A DNA stretch of 64,000 nucleotides, from contig NZ_PZZZ01000005.1 of assembly GCF_003046475.1 (NCBI RefSeq), positions 342,405 to 406,404 on the forward strand, read 5' to 3'. The notes beneath the pieces are model-generated. The model saw nothing but the letters and a program-made list of their open reading frames with translations, was not told the DNA's origin and ran no database searches. The stretch is from Mycoplana dimorpha (lineage in GTDB: Bacteria > Pseudomonadota > Alphaproteobacteria > Rhizobiales > Rhizobiaceae). Positions 1 to 9,859 of this stretch are shown here, one piece after another. Made by a program: the position numbers and the translations under genes. The first letter of the stretch is position 1. The number at the start of each line of letters is the position of its first letter.

Positions 1-535
1 GCCACTGCCGCTGGTCAGCCGGCGTCTGGTCGAAGACGAGGTGCGCGCGGACGCCCACCTCCGGCTCCTCGTCGGCATTGAAATTCGCCTTGGCGATCTC
101 CCAGCCGAACTTCAGGGTGCTGCCGGTGGAGGCCCAGATGGCGGCGTCCTCGAGCCGCAGGGCCAGCATGGTCAGGTTCGGGTCATCCTTGCCGTGATCG
201 TACCAGGCCTCGACGACCGAGTTCCAGTATTCGTCGATCTTCGCCGGGTTCTTCTCGACCGTGATGCGGCCGGCGAGCGAGGCGTGGTAGTCGTGGTCCT
301 TGCCGACGACGCAGAAGATGCCGCGTTCGCCGCCGCCTTCGCCGATCGCCTCGGCAAGGTCCGTGTCGGCCTTGGTGAAAAACCAGATCGTGTTCGTCTC
401 CCGCTCCAGATGCGGCGCCATCGGCTGCGGATGCATGCGGACGCGCTCGAGCCCGAGCATGCCGGCACCGATCCGATCGATCTCGTCGAAGAGCTGTTCG
501 CGGGGGTTTTCGCGGGCGCGGGCCAGGCTTGTCAT
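1..535 (-). CDS. Pyridoxamine 5'-phosphate oxidase-like (general stress protein 26 family), 3'-truncated by window edge
   Basis: The first 178 codons of a minus-strand gene are visible; its 3' end lies outside the window. The ATG at 535 has an AAAGGAG ribosome-binding site seven bases upstream. Recognisable segments are ETNTIWFFTKADTDLAEAI, FCVVGKDHDYHASLAG and KIDEYWNSVVEAWY, which match the FMN-binding split-barrel fold of the general stress protein 26 / Pyridox_ox_2 group. Members bind flavin or a related cofactor and are linked to stress, but the substrate is usually unknown and cannot be told here. It is divergent from yebC, with 420 bases between them. Confidence 0.8.
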   Translation of the reverse strand, partial: MTSLARARENPREQLFDEIDRIGAGMLGLERVRMHPQPMAPHLERETNTIWFFTKADTDLAEAIGEGGGERGIFCVVGKDHDYHASLAGRITVEKNPAKIDEYWNSVVEAWYDHGKDDPNLTMLALRLEDAAIWASTGSTLKFGWEIAKANFNADEEPEVGVRAHLVFDQTPADQRQW

Positions 536-955
536 GGGAATGCTCCTTTGCTGTTCCAACTGCCGCGCAACGTGCCGCAGAGGGCATTGTTCCGGAACGT
601 GGCCGGCGAGGGGCGCTGAACCTGTCGACGCCTCGGCGCCGCCGATCGCGGAGCCGGTGTTCGGCAAGAAATCGGGCGCCTCCACTTCCGACGCGGCGTG
701 GGTCGCGCTCTCCCGCTCCCGGTGTGATGTCCGCCCGAAGGGCATCTGGGCGGGGAGCGGCCCTGCGGCGGCAGCGACGTTTTTCACGCGCCTTCTGGAC
801 GGATGGCGCCAATGAAATTATAAGGCGCCATTTTCCAACATCGGAGCCGCCGGGCCGGACTGGACGCGGATGGGTGCGCTCCCGAACCGAAACAGCGCCG
901 GCCGAAGCTCCCGGAGCGGGTTGCTGCCGTCGCGCCAGACAGATCAAGGGGTGCC
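536..955. other. Intergenic region between the PNPOx-like gene and yebC
   Basis: No convincing gene is seen; the open frames here are arginine-rich shadows on the minus strand. The only structure noted is an inverted repeat ATGGCGCC / GGCGCCAT at 803-810 and 824-831 with a 13-base AT-rich loop, followed by TTTT. It could be a terminator-like hairpin or a regulatory palindrome. The divergent promoters of the two flanking genes should lie here but I cannot place them confidently. Confidence 0.5.
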
Positions 956-1702
956 ATGGCAGGCCATTCACAGTTCAAGAACATCATGCATCGCAAGGGG
1001 CGGCAGGACGCCGTGCGCTCGAAGATGTTCTCCAAGCTCGCGCGCGAAATCACCGTTGCCGCCAAGGCGGGCATGCCCGACCCGGCCATGAACCCGCGCC
1101 TGCGGCTCGCCATCCAGAACGCCAAGGCGCAGTCGATGCCGAAGGACAACATCGAGCGGGCCATCAAGAAGGCCTCCGGCGGCGATGCGGAAAACTACGA
1201 GGAAGTCCGCTACGAGGGTTATGGGCCGGGCGGCGTCGCCGTCATCGTCGAGGCGCTGACCGACAACCGCAACCGCACCGCCTCCTCGGTGCGATCGACC
1301 TTCACCAAGGCCGGCGGGGCGCTCGGCGAGACCGGCTCGGTGTCGTTCTCCTTCGACCGCGTCGGCGAGATCACCTACAAGCTTTCCGCCGGTGACGCCG
1401 ACAAGGTGATGGAGGCGGCGATCGAGGCGGGCGCCGACGACGTCGAGACCGACGAGGAAGAGCACACCATCTATTGCGCCTTCGAGGAGATCGGCGAAGT
1501 GTCCAAGGCGCTCGAAGAAACCCTCGGCGAGGCCGAGACCGTCAAGGCGATCTGGAAGCCGCAGAACACCGTTCCGGTCGACGAGGAGAAGGCGCAGTCG
1601 CTGATGAAGCTCATCGACACGCTCGAGGACGACGACGACGTGCAGAACGTCTACTCGAACTTCGAGGTTTCCGACGAGGTGATGGCGAAGCTCTCCGCCT
1701 GA
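956..1702 (+). CDS. yebC: YebC/PmpR family DNA-binding protein
   Basis: 248 residues, full family length. It begins with the family signature [18 protein letters not shown] and has the lysine-rich N-terminal domain, the RYEGYGPGG segment near residue 85 and the acidic C-terminal domain ([15 protein letters not shown]). YebC proteins are cytoplasmic; some act as transcription factors and more recent work assigns some to translation, so the exact role here is open. It sits immediately before the ruvCAB region, the usual alphaproteobacterial arrangement. A rho-independent terminator follows it at 1730. Confidence 0.95.
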   Translation: MAGHSQFKNIMHRKGRQDAVRSKMFSKLAREITVAAKAGMPDPAMNPRLRLAIQNAKAQSMPKDNIERAIKKASGGDAENYEEVRYEGYGPGGVAVIVEALTDNRNRTASSVRSTFTKAGGALGETGSVSFSFDRVGEITYKLSAGDADKVMEAAIEAGADDVETDEEEHTIYCAFEEIGEVSKALEETLGEAETVKAIWKPQNTVPVDEEKAQSLMKLIDTLEDDDDVQNVYSNFEVSDEVMAKLSA

Positions 1703-1729
1703 CAGGCAGGCCTACCCACCATACACTAC

Positions 1730-1758
1730 GCCCGTGCCCTTCGAGGCGCGGGCTTTTT
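1730..1758 (+). terminator. Rho-independent terminator after yebC
   Basis: A nine-base-pair stem (1730-1738 with 1745-1753, one G:T pair) with a six-base CTTCGA loop is followed by five T residues at 1754-1758. It separates yebC from the HAD gene that starts 16 bases later. Confidence 0.8.
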
Positions 1759-1773
1759 CATGACCTTTCCTTC

Positions 1774-2409
1774 ATGACCTACGACCTTGTGATTTTCGAT
1801 TTCGACGGGACGCTTGCCGACACCGCCGAGTGGTTCATGACCGCGACCAACAGGGCGGCGGAGCGCTTCGGCTTTCGGTCGATGTCGCATGTCGAATTCG
1901 AAGCGCTGCGCGCGAAAGGCAGCCGCGAGATCATCGCCCACATGGGCGTGCCGTTCTGGAAGCTGCCGGCGATCGCAGCGTTCATGCGCCGGCAGGCCGA
2001 AGCGCACGCCTCGCAGGTCCGCCTGTTTGCCGGAGTGGAGCCGATGCTGGGTTCGCTGAAGGCGGCCGGTGTGCGCATTGCCATCGTCAGTTCCAATCGC
2101 GAGACGGTCGTTCGCACGGCACTCGGTGACCGCGCGGGGTACATCGATCACTTCGGCTGCGGCGCCTCGCTGTTCGGGAAGGCGCGGCATTTCCGCCGGC
2201 TGTTGAAGGCGACGTCGCTGGCGCCCCGGCGGGTGCTCTCCATCGGTGACGAGGCGCGCGACATCGAGGCGGCGCGCGATTGCGGCATTGCGGCCGGCGC
2301 GGTCGGCTGGGGCTACGCCGATCCGGGGTTCCTCAGGAGCCTCGGCCCGGACCTGTTCTTCCCGAAGGTTGAGGACATCACCGCAACGCTGATCGGCCGG
2401 CGCGGCTGA
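1774..2409 (+). CDS. HAD-superfamily phosphatase (phosphoglycolate phosphatase-like)
   Basis: 211 residues. HAD motif I is DFDGTLADT near the N terminus with nucleophile and acid/base aspartates, motif II is IAIVSSN, and the motif III/IV region includes SIGDEARDIEAARDCG. A helical cap lies between motifs I and II, as in subfamily IA. The ATG at 1774 is chosen because the catalytic motif begins directly after it; an upstream in-frame start would read back through yebC. The family hydrolyses small phosphate esters; the substrate is not known. It ends two bases before the convergent oxidoreductase gene. Confidence 0.85.
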   Translation: MTYDLVIFDFDGTLADTAEWFMTATNRAAERFGFRSMSHVEFEALRAKGSREIIAHMGVPFWKLPAIAAFMRRQAEAHASQVRLFAGVEPMLGSLKAAGVRIAIVSSNRETVVRTALGDRAGYIDHFGCGASLFGKARHFRRLLKATSLAPRRVLSIGDEARDIEAARDCGIAAGAVGWGYADPGFLRSLGPDLFFPKVEDITATLIGRRG

Positions 2410-2411
2410 AC

Positions 2412-3407
<996 letters not shown>

Positions 3408-3563
3408 GGCGGCGCGCCTCGCGGACGGTTTCAATGTTCCCCATGTAGGTGCAATCGACTGAAATCCAAACCGGGCCGCAAGCATATTCGGCCGGGGTGT
3501 GGATGTTTTTGTTTTGTTCACATTTCGCTGGCAGGGTCCGCCCGACCGCAATAGGGTTCGACC

Positions 3564-4076
3564 ATGCAGGGCACGATTCGCATCATCGGCATCGATCCGG
3601 GGCTTCGCCGCACCGGCTGGGGGATCATCGAGACGCTCGGCAATTCGCTGCGCTTCGTCGCCTCCGGCACGGTGACCTCCGACGGCGACATGAACCTGGC
3701 CTCGCGGCTCTGCCAGCTGCACGACGGGCTGGCGGACATCGTCCATGCCCACCGGCCGGACGAGGCGGCGGTGGAACAGACCTTCGTCAACAAGGACGCG
3801 ACCGCGACGCTGAAGCTCGGGCAGGCGCGCGGCATCGCCATGCTGGTACCGGCGCGCGCCGGCCTGCCCGTCGCCGAATATGCGCCGAACGCGGTGAAGA
3901 AGGCGGTGATCGGCGTCGGACACGGCGACAAGCAGCAGATCCAGATGATGCTGAAGGTGCTGATGCCGAAGGTGGAGTTCAAGGGCGCGGACGCCGCCGA
4001 CGCGCTCGCCATCGCCATCTGCCACGCCCACAACCGCAGCAGCCTTGCCGGGCGGCTGGCCAAGCTCGCCGGGTGA
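3564..4076 (+). CDS. ruvC: Crossover junction endodeoxyribonuclease RuvC
   Basis: 170 residues, normal length. The RNase H-like fold is clear: [14 protein letters not shown] carries the first catalytic aspartate, [20 protein letters not shown] the conserved glutamate, and [16 protein letters not shown] the C-terminal DxxD pair. RuvC dimers cut Holliday junctions symmetrically after RuvAB branch migration. It is the first gene of a ruvC-ruvA-ruvB order, separated from ruvA by a toxin-antitoxin pair that starts 55 bases downstream. Confidence 0.97.
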   Translation: MQGTIRIIGIDPGLRRTGWGIIETLGNSLRFVASGTVTSDGDMNLASRLCQLHDGLADIVHAHRPDEAAVEQTFVNKDATATLKLGQARGIAMLVPARAGLPVAEYAPNAVKKAVIGVGHGDKQQIQMMLKVLMPKVEFKGADAADALAIAICHAHNRSSLAGRLAKLAG

Positions 4077-4131
4077 TTTGTTCTTGACTTGTTCTAGTGG
4101 TGGCACTAGGTAATACCGTAGAGGTATTACG

Positions 4132-4380
4132 ATGCGTGTGACTGAAAAAGGCCAGGTGACGATCCCGCGGAATGTGCGCAACAATCTCGGCATTGTGCCG
4201 GGATCGGAGGTGGAGTTCGTTCTTCAAGGCGACAGTGCCGTTTTGCGCCGTGTCGAGCGGTCTGCTGACGAGCGCGAGCGGGAGGTTCAGGAACTGACCG
4301 AGCATCTCCGGCGTCACAAGGGCTCGATGGCACTTGGCGACCTCGACGGCGAGGCCTTTTACAAGCTGCTGCGCGACTGA
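4132..4380 (+). CDS. AbrB/MazE-type antitoxin (VapB-like)
   Basis: 82 residues. The N terminus [16 protein letters not shown] is a swapped-hairpin AbrB domain; the C-terminal part ([19 protein letters not shown]) is charged and likely binds and blocks the toxin. Its stop codon overlaps the start of the next gene (TGATG), the usual translational coupling of antitoxin and toxin. AbrB-type antitoxins normally repress their own promoter with the toxin as co-repressor. The pair sits between ruvC and ruvA, on the same strand as the operon. Confidence 0.9.
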   Translation: MRVTEKGQVTIPRNVRNNLGIVPGSEVEFVLQGDSAVLRRVERSADEREREVQELTEHLRRHKGSMALGDLDGEAFYKLLRD

Positions 4381-4793
4381 TGGCCACGCTCGTCGATACC
4401 AACGTCCTGATCGACCTCTTCCATTCCGGCAGCGCCTTTGAAGACTGGTCCCTTCGTGCGGTCACCGAGGCGCGGCGGCAGGGTGATGTGCTGATCAATC
4501 CGTTGATCTATGCCGAGATGGCTGCCGGTTTCGCCACGGTCGCCGCGCTCGATGCGGCACTCTCGCCGACATCTTTTCTGCGCGAAGACCTGCCATGGGA
4601 AGCAGCCCATGCTGCGGGTCATGCCTTCCTGCAGTACAAGCGCGGCGGTGGCGACAAGCGTTCGCCCCTGCCGGATTTCTACATCGGCGCGCACGCCCTG
4701 GTGCGCGGGCACAATCTGCTGACCCGTGATCCAGTGCGCTATCGAACCTATTTCCCGATGATCCGATTGATCACGCCCGAAACACATCCCTGA
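4380..4793 (+). CDS. PIN-domain ribonuclease toxin (VapC-like)
   Basis: 137 residues. [11 protein letters not shown] gives the first PIN aspartate, [12 protein letters not shown] the conserved glutamate, and [11 protein letters not shown] plus [14 protein letters not shown] the C-terminal acidic residues that bind Mg2+. VapC toxins cleave RNA, often tRNA, until bound by the antitoxin. It overlaps the antitoxin stop by one base and ends 11 bases before ruvA, so it is likely transcribed with the ruv genes. All catalytic acids appear present, so the toxin is probably functional. Confidence 0.9.
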   Translation: MATLVDTNVLIDLFHSGSAFEDWSLRAVTEARRQGDVLINPLIYAEMAAGFATVAALDAALSPTSFLREDLPWEAAHAAGHAFLQYKRGGGDKRSPLPDFYIGAHALVRGHNLLTRDPVRYRTYFPMIRLITPETHP

Positions 4794-4804
4794 CGGACCT
4801 TCCC

Positions 4805-5422
4805 ATGATCGGCAAACTCAAAGGTACTATCGACGAGATCGGCGACGACCATGTGGTGCTGGACGTCCACGGGGTCGGCTACGTCGCGTTCTGTTCGGCG
4901 CGCACGCTTGGCAAGCTCGGCTCGGCCGGCGAGGCGGCGGTGCTGTTCATCGAGACCTATGTGCGCGAGGACCAGCTGAAGCTGTTCGGGTTTCTATCGG
5001 CGCTGGAACGCGAATGGTTCCGGCTCTTGCAGAGCGTGCAGGGGGTCGGCTCGAAGGTGGCGCTGGCGGTGCTGTCGACGCTGACGCCGGGCGAGCTTGC
5101 CAATGCGATCGCGCTGCAGGACAAGGCGCAGGTCTCGCGCGCGCCGGGCGTCGGGCCGAAGGTGGCCGTGCGCATCATCACCGAATTGAAGAACAAGGCG
5201 CCGGCCTTTGCCGGCGAGGCGGGGGCGTCGATCGGCCTGAAGCAGGAGATCGGCGAGGGCGTGGCCCCGGCCCCGGTCGCCGACGCCGTCTCGGCGCTCG
5301 CCAACCTCGGCTATTCGCGCGACCAGGCGGCGAACGCCGTCGCCGCGGCGCTGAAGAACGGCGGTGAGGGCGCCGACAGCGCGAGGCTGATCCGGCTGGG
5401 GCTGAAGGAACTGGCACGGTAG
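4805..5422 (+). CDS. ruvA: Holliday junction branch migration protein RuvA
   Basis: 205 residues. The N-terminal OB-fold domain begins [26 protein letters not shown]; the central helix-hairpin-helix region includes [18 protein letters not shown] and [17 protein letters not shown]; domain III near the end ([20 protein letters not shown]) contacts RuvB. RuvA tetramers hold the Holliday junction and load RuvB rings. It lies between the two toxin-antitoxin pairs and is separated from ruvB by the second one. Confidence 0.97.
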   Translation: MIGKLKGTIDEIGDDHVVLDVHGVGYVAFCSARTLGKLGSAGEAAVLFIETYVREDQLKLFGFLSALEREWFRLLQSVQGVGSKVALAVLSTLTPGELANAIALQDKAQVSRAPGVGPKVAVRIITELKNKAPAFAGEAGASIGLKQEIGEGVAPAPVADAVSALANLGYSRDQAANAVAAALKNGGEGADSARLIRLGLKELAR

Positions 5423-5491
5423 TGGGAGAAATCTGAATCCTTCGGAAATGCGTGGTATATTCCGACGAAGTTATCTTTTTCGGAGGTTCAG

Positions 5492-5779
5492 GTGAAAAGT
5501 TGGACCGTTACGGTGTCGTCAAAGGGACAGGTTACGATGCCCAAGGAGATGCGGGAGGAACTTCATCTCCGGCCGGGTGACCAGCTGATCTACAGCATCA
5601 TCGACGGACAGGTGATCGTGACGCCCAAGAACGTGGACTTCAACGATCTTGCGGGCCTGCTCGGCCGTCCGCCAAACGGCTCTTTCACGCTTGAAGAGAT
5701 CGACGAGGCCGTGCTGCGGGCTGCGGGCAGCAATGCGCTAGACGTCAGTGATGACGAAAGCCCGGATGCCGCTGCATGA
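5492..5779 (+). CDS. AbrB/SpoVT-type antitoxin (second VapB-like)
   Basis: 95 residues, starting with GTG at 5492 behind a GGAGG site at 5482. The AbrB domain is WTVTVSSKGQVTMPKEMREE; the C-terminal tail is acidic ([12 protein letters not shown]) and likely contacts the toxin. It is not closely similar to the antitoxin at 4132, so the two pairs look independently acquired rather than duplicated. Its last codons overlap the start of the following PIN gene (ATGA). Confidence 0.88.
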   Translation: MKSWTVTVSSKGQVTMPKEMREELHLRPGDQLIYSIIDGQVIVTPKNVDFNDLAGLLGRPPNGSFTLEEIDEAVLRAAGSNALDVSDDESPDAAA

Positions 5780-6180
5780 AGATGTTCGGCCTCGATACCA
5801 ACGTCGTCATCAGGCTCCTGACGAATGACGATCCTGCACAGCGGCAGGCGGCCCTCAAGTTCGGCGCTGGTCTCGGGAAGGACTATCGTGCCTTTCTGTC
5901 GCTGGTCAGCATCCTTGAACTCGATTGGGCGCTGCGTTCAAAACTCGGCTTCAGGAGGAACGACGTGGTCGCGGCCGTCAATAAACTGCTGCAAACCCGG
6001 GGGCTCGTCATCGAACACCACAATTTGGTCCTCAAGGCCCTCGATCTGGTGGAGACGAACAGCGCGGACCTCGCAGACGCGCTCATTGCCTGCCGGTCGA
6101 TCGAGGAGGGTTGTGTTTCCGTGAAGACCTTCGACCTGAAAGCCACACGAAAAGTACCCGGAATGGAACTTCTGACATGA
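5776..6180 (+). CDS. PIN-domain toxin (second VapC-like)
   Basis: 134 residues. [17 protein letters not shown] carries the first catalytic aspartate, [10 protein letters not shown] the conserved glutamate, and [14 protein letters not shown] plus [10 protein letters not shown] the later acidic positions. It overlaps its antitoxin by four bases and, unusually, overlaps the ruvB start by four bases (ATGA at 6177). Translation of ruvB is therefore likely coupled to that of a toxin gene. Family knowledge: PIN toxins are Mg2+-dependent ribonucleases. Confidence 0.88.
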   Translation: MKMFGLDTNVVIRLLTNDDPAQRQAALKFGAGLGKDYRAFLSLVSILELDWALRSKLGFRRNDVVAAVNKLLQTRGLVIEHHNLVLKALDLVETNSADLADALIACRSIEEGCVSVKTFDLKATRKVPGMELLT

Positions 6181-7217
6181 CCGACGCCGCACGGCTGATC
6201 TCCTCCGAACGGCGCGGCGAGGATGTCGACGCCGCGCTGCGCCCGCAGACGCTCGACGATTTCACCGGACAGGCCGAGGCGCGCGCCAACCTGAAGATCT
6301 TCATCGAGGCGGCGAAGAACCGCGGCGAGGCGCTCGACCACGTGCTGTTCGTCGGCCCGCCGGGGCTCGGCAAGACGACGCTGGCGCAGATCATGGCGAA
6401 GGAACTCGGCGTCAACTTCCGCTCGACCTCGGGGCCGGTGATCGCCAAGGCCGGCGACCTCGCCGCGCTTCTGACCAATCTCGAGGAGCGCGACGTGCTC
6501 TTCATCGACGAGATCCACCGGCTCAATCCGGCCGTCGAGGAGATCCTCTATCCGGCGATGGAGGATTTCCAGCTCGACCTGATCATCGGCGAGGGGCCGG
6601 CGGCGCGCTCGGTGAAGATCGACCTGTCGAAGTTCACCCTGGTGGCGGCGACGACGCGGCTCGGGCTTCTGACGACGCCGCTGCGCGACCGCTTCGGCAT
6701 TCCGGTGCGGCTCAATTTCTATACGGTCGAGGAACTGGAATCGATCGTGCGGCGCGGGGCGCGGCTGATGGGGCTCGGCATGACGGACGAGGGGGCGCGC
6801 GAGATCGCCCGGCGGGCGCGGGGCACGCCCCGCATCGCCGGGCGGCTGCTGCGGCGGGTGCGCGACTTCGCGGAGGTGGCGAAGGCCGAGGCGGTGACGA
6901 AACAGATCGCCGACGAGGCGCTGACGCGGCTGCTCGTCGACAACATGGGCCTCGACCAGCTCGACCGGCGCTACCTGTCGATGATCGCCCACAATTTCGG
7001 CGGCGGGCCGGTCGGCATCGAGACGATCGCCGCGGGTCTTTCGGAGCCGCGCGACGCGATCGAGGACATCATCGAGCCCTACATGATCCAGCAGGGGTTC
7101 ATCCAGCGCACCCCGCGCGGCCGCGTGCTGACGGCGAACGCCTGGAAGCACCTGGGGCTGCAGCCGCCGAAGGATCTCGAGGCGAGCCAGTTCCGGCTGT
7201 TCTCCGAGGAGGAGTGA
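6177..7217 (+). CDS. ruvB: Holliday junction branch migration helicase RuvB
   Basis: 346 residues. [18 protein letters not shown] opens the AAA+ domain, Walker A is [11 protein letters not shown] near residue 60, Walker B is [10 protein letters not shown], sensor 1 lies in [12 protein letters not shown], and the C-terminal winged helix ends [18 protein letters not shown] sequence. RuvB hexamers pump DNA through the RuvA-bound junction. The ATG at 6177 is chosen because [13 protein letters not shown] is the family N terminus; the longer open frame starts inside the PIN gene. A strong terminator follows at 7272. Confidence 0.97.
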   Translation: MTDAARLISSERRGEDVDAALRPQTLDDFTGQAEARANLKIFIEAAKNRGEALDHVLFVGPPGLGKTTLAQIMAKELGVNFRSTSGPVIAKAGDLAALLTNLEERDVLFIDEIHRLNPAVEEILYPAMEDFQLDLIIGEGPAARSVKIDLSKFTLVAATTRLGLLTTPLRDRFGIPVRLNFYTVEELESIVRRGARLMGLGMTDEGAREIARRARGTPRIAGRLLRRVRDFAEVAKAEAVTKQIADEALTRLLVDNMGLDQLDRRYLSMIAHNFGGGPVGIETIAAGLSEPRDAIEDIIEPYMIQQGFIQRTPRGRVLTANAWKHLGLQPPKDLEASQFRLFSEEE

Positions 7218-7271
7218 TCCGGGCCGGCGTGAGCCCCCCTGGCGTTCGCCAGGTAAGCACGCTGCCCGCAT

Positions 7272-7319
7272 CCTTCCGCAGCGGCCGACATGTCGATCAG
7301 CCGCTGCGGAAGGGTTTTT
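7272..7319 (+). terminator. Terminator after ruvB
   Basis: A perfect 13-base inverted repeat (7272-7284 with 7301-7313) around a 16-base loop, followed by five T residues at 7315-7319. It closes the ruv operon and faces the convergent hsp20 gene. Confidence 0.75.
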
Positions 7320-7357
7320 GCGCGAGGCTCGCGCTATCGCGCAGGCATGCCCAGCCA

Positions 7358-7849
7358 TCAATGGCTGATGGTGGTGCCGGAGCCGGAGCCGACCTTGATG
7401 CGGCGCGCCTGGTCCTTTGCCGCGTTCTTCGGGAGCGTGATGGTGAGGACGCCGTTCGCCATGTCGGCGTGGACGTCATCGGGATTGATCGAATGCGGCA
7501 CCCGGATCGAACGCTGGAACTGGCCGAAGGACCGCTCGGTGAAGTGGAAGTTCTCCTTGTCCTCCTTGGCTTCCGTCCGCTTTTCGGCACGGATCGTCAG
7601 GAGGTCCTCATCGAGGGTGATGTCGACATCGTCTTCGGCCACGCCTGGCATTTCCGCGGTGATGCGGATCTGGTTCTCCGTTTCGGAAACGTTGATCCGC
7701 GGCATCAGGACGCCCTGCTCGCGTTCCACCGGCGACCGCGCGCCCTGGAAAACCTCGTCGAACAGCCGGTTCATGCCCTGTTGCAGGGAGAAGAAGGGAT
7801 CGTTGCTCATCGAGGTTCCCGTGAACGGCATCAGTGAACGACGTGCCAT
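7358..7849 (-). CDS. Small heat-shock protein, Hsp20 family
   Basis: 163 residues with the alpha-crystallin domain from about residue 48 (PRINVSETENQIRITAEMPG) to 142, containing GVAEDDVDITLDEDLLTIRAE and the C-terminal ANGVLTITLPK strand. The short N-terminal arm holds MNRLFDEVFQG. These ATP-independent holdases bind unfolding proteins. The start has a GAAGGAG site. The 5' leader can form a hairpin that covers part of that site (7860-7876), suggesting temperature-controlled translation. No sigma-32-type promoter was clearly seen. Confidence 0.93.
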   Translation of the reverse strand: MARRSLMPFTGTSMSNDPFFSLQQGMNRLFDEVFQGARSPVEREQGVLMPRINVSETENQIRITAEMPGVAEDDVDITLDEDLLTIRAEKRTEAKEDKENFHFTERSFGQFQRSIRVPHSINPDDVHADMANGVLTITLPKNAAKDQARRIKVGSGSGTTISH

Positions 7850-7857
7850 GATAGTCA

Positions 7858-7876
7858 CTCCTTCATCGACTGAAGG
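7858..7876 (-). promoter_or_regulatory. Candidate RNA-thermometer hairpin over the hsp20 ribosome-binding site
   Basis: On the minus strand CCTTCA pairs perfectly with TGAAGG across a five-base GTCGA loop (7860-7876). The 3' arm includes four of the six AAGGAG bases of the hsp20 ribosome-binding site (7858-7863). Rhizobial small heat-shock genes are known to carry ROSE-type thermometers with such masking; this short hairpin is not a clear ROSE match, so the call is inferred. Confidence 0.45.
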
Positions 7877-8078
7877 CCGGCGTCGTCGGGTTGCCGCGTG
7901 TCCGGTCGCCGGCCGACAGGGCCGGACAAGCGCCCCTCTGCGCATCCCGGTGTGACGACGAATTTTAAAACATCGGCGGGGCAATTGGAACCGTGACGCA
8001 GGGCAGGCGGTGTGCGGCGGCCAGTCGCAGCCGTCCGAAGACCCCGCATGAGAGCGCCGCTCCGGGCCTATTGCATCG

Positions 8079-8969
8079 TTAGGCGACGAGGTCAGTGACG
8101 ACCGCAAGGAGCCGGGCTGCGCCGCCCGGCGTCCAGCCGAGCGCCCGGATCTTGTCGATCGCCATCGGATTGAAGGCTGCAAGATCTGCGGCCGGCGGCA
8201 GCGGGTGGGGGCAAGCGGTGGCGTCGCGCACGATCGCAAGGACGGTACGGGTGTCGACGAGCAGGTCGGAGACGTTGAACAGGCGGCCGCTTGTGGCCGC
8301 CGCATCGGCGTCGAGCATCAGCCGGACGGCGGAAGCGACGTCATCGCCGTGGACCTCGGTGCCGGCGCGGGCGGGAACCGGGCGGCCGGCAAGGTAGTCA
8401 TCGAACAGGGACTGCCACTTGTGCCGGCGGCCGGGGCCGGCGGCGCCGTAGACGCCGGTGACGCGCAGGCTGGTTCCGATGAAGTCAGGGGTGCAAAGCC
8501 CCTGCAGGCCGTGCTCGGCGGCGAGCTTCACCTGACCGTAGAGCGTATCCGGCCGTGGCGGCGTTTCCTCGGTAAGGGGCACGCCAGGCGGCTGCGGGCC
8601 GTAGACGGCGCGGCTGGAGAGGAAGACGCAGCGGCGCACGCCGGCCTGCCGCGCCTCGCCGAAAAGCCGCACCGACCCGTCCAGGTTGGCGCGACGAAAA
8701 CCGTCCGGGTCGTCGCCTTCGCCGCCACGGTATTTTCCGGGCAGGTGCGAGAAGGCGGCATGGACGAAATGGTCGATGTCCGTGAAGGCGGCGCGCTGGT
8801 CGAGGCCGGGGTCGAGGCTGAGCGGCACGAAGGCGACGTCCTTCGAGAAGAACCCGGCTGCGGGCGGCGACCGGCCGCCGACCGCGACGTCGTGGCCGTG
8901 CGCCAGCAGGTGCTCGACGACGAACCGGCCGACATAGCCGGTGCCGCCGGAAACGAGGACGCGGCTCAT
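8079..8969 (-). CDS. sqdC: NAD-dependent epimerase/reductase, SqdC-like
   Basis: 296 residues, an extended short-chain dehydrogenase: VLVSGGTGYVGRFVVEHL is the Rossmann GxxGxxG motif, SSRAVYGPQPPG and TLYGQVKLAAEHG give the Ser/Tyr/Lys catalytic set (YxxxK). It is the last gene of a three-gene operon with sqdB and sqdD, and its start overlaps the sqdD stop by four bases. In Rhodobacter sphaeroides the order sqdB-sqdD-sqdC is the same and SqdC is needed for efficient sulfolipid synthesis. The SqdC name rests mainly on this synteny. Confidence 0.75.
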   Translation of the reverse strand: MSRVLVSGGTGYVGRFVVEHLLAHGHDVAVGGRSPPAAGFFSKDVAFVPLSLDPGLDQRAAFTDIDHFVHAAFSHLPGKYRGGEGDDPDGFRRANLDGSVRLFGEARQAGVRRCVFLSSRAVYGPQPPGVPLTEETPPRPDTLYGQVKLAAEHGLQGLCTPDFIGTSLRVTGVYGAAGPGRRHKWQSLFDDYLAGRPVPARAGTEVHGDDVASAVRLMLDADAAATSGRLFNVSDLLVDTRTVLAIVRDATACPHPLPPAADLAAFNPMAIDKIRALGWTPGGAARLLAVVTDLVA

Positions 8970-9859
8970 GCGCCGATGCGTCCGGCCTGCGCGGTGGCCG
9001 CCGGTGGGGCGGGGTTTGGCAGGCTGTCGATGTCGGGGATCGGCGCCCCGTCGTGGAAGGCCTGCCAGAGGGCGATCAGCGGCGCCAGCCGCTCCGCCTT
9101 CGGGTGGTTCGTCTCCCAGGGCTTCTCATATTGGTAATGCAGGACGTGGATGCTCCGCCAGTCCCAGAGTTGCGGCAGGTTGAACCAGACATATTGCAGC
9201 ATGTTCATGAAGACGGGCAGGCCGTGCCAGTCCGGGAAGAAGGCCTGCAGGAAGGTCTGGTCGGTGCGCGGCCAGAACGCGTCCGGCGCGTCGAGCCGTT
9301 GCAGCATCGCTGAGAAGGTGACGGTCGAGGGGCGGGCGACGAACACGCCGGAGTTCAGCCGGTGGAAGTCGGCGAGGCTCTCGTAGACGTTGGGGGCGGC
9401 GGAAAACTCTGGATAGGAGAACAACCGGTCGATGTTCTTCAGCACGATCGCATCGGCGTCGACGAAGATGCACGATTCGTACTCGACCAGTTGCCAGAGC
9501 CGCAGCTTGACGAAGTTGTCGAGCGGCGTGTGGAAGGCCGGCTTGCGCCCCTTGGTGAAGGGGGCCGCACCATGCAGCGCGGTGCGGGCGTGGCGGGCGT
9601 TGAAGGCGTCGGAGAGCGGCAGCAGGTCGGCTTCGACAAGGCGGCCGCCGAGGGCGGCGAGGGCGCTGCACTGTTGTTCTGCTAGTGCCGGCGTGTGCAG
9701 GACGACGATGTCGGCGGTCGTGCCGGTTGCAAGCAGCGAGCGGACGAGCCCGGTGGCGCCCTGCGCATAGTCGGCATTGGTGACGAGCGTCACATAGGCC
9801 TGCCGTGCCCGGGGCGGTGCGCTACGCCTGATACCGGCTTCGGAGGCGTCTGCCGTCAT
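8966..9859 (-). CDS. sqdD: Glycosyltransferase family 8-like, sulfoquinovosyltransferase SqdD
   Basis: 297 residues. The fold is glycogenin-like: YVTLVTNADYAQGATGLVRS at the start, DNFVKLRLWQLVEYESCIFVDADAIVLKNID with the metal-binding DAD triad, and RLNSGVFVARPS plus HVLHYQYEKPW near the end. In R. sphaeroides SqdD is the predicted transferase that moves sulfoquinovose from UDP-sulfoquinovose to diacylglycerol to make SQDG, at the cytoplasmic membrane. It overlaps both neighbours by four bases, so the three genes form one tightly coupled operon. Confidence 0.85.
   Translation of the reverse strand: MTADASEAGIRRSAPPRARQAYVTLVTNADYAQGATGLVRSLLATGTTADIVVLHTPALAEQQCSALAALGGRLVEADLLPLSDAFNARHARTALHGAAPFTKGRKPAFHTPLDNFVKLRLWQLVEYESCIFVDADAIVLKNIDRLFSYPEFSAAPNVYESLADFHRLNSGVFVARPSTVTFSAMLQRLDAPDAFWPRTDQTFLQAFFPDWHGLPVFMNMLQYVWFNLPQLWDWRSIHVLHYQYEKPWETNHPKAERLAPLIALWQAFHDGAPIPDIDSLPNPAPPAATAQAGRIGA

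Noticed and set aside
183..971. 262-codon minus-strand frame over the PNPOx-like gene and the yebC upstream region
   Set aside because: Arginine-rich, low-complexity sequence in another frame from the recognisable split-barrel protein.
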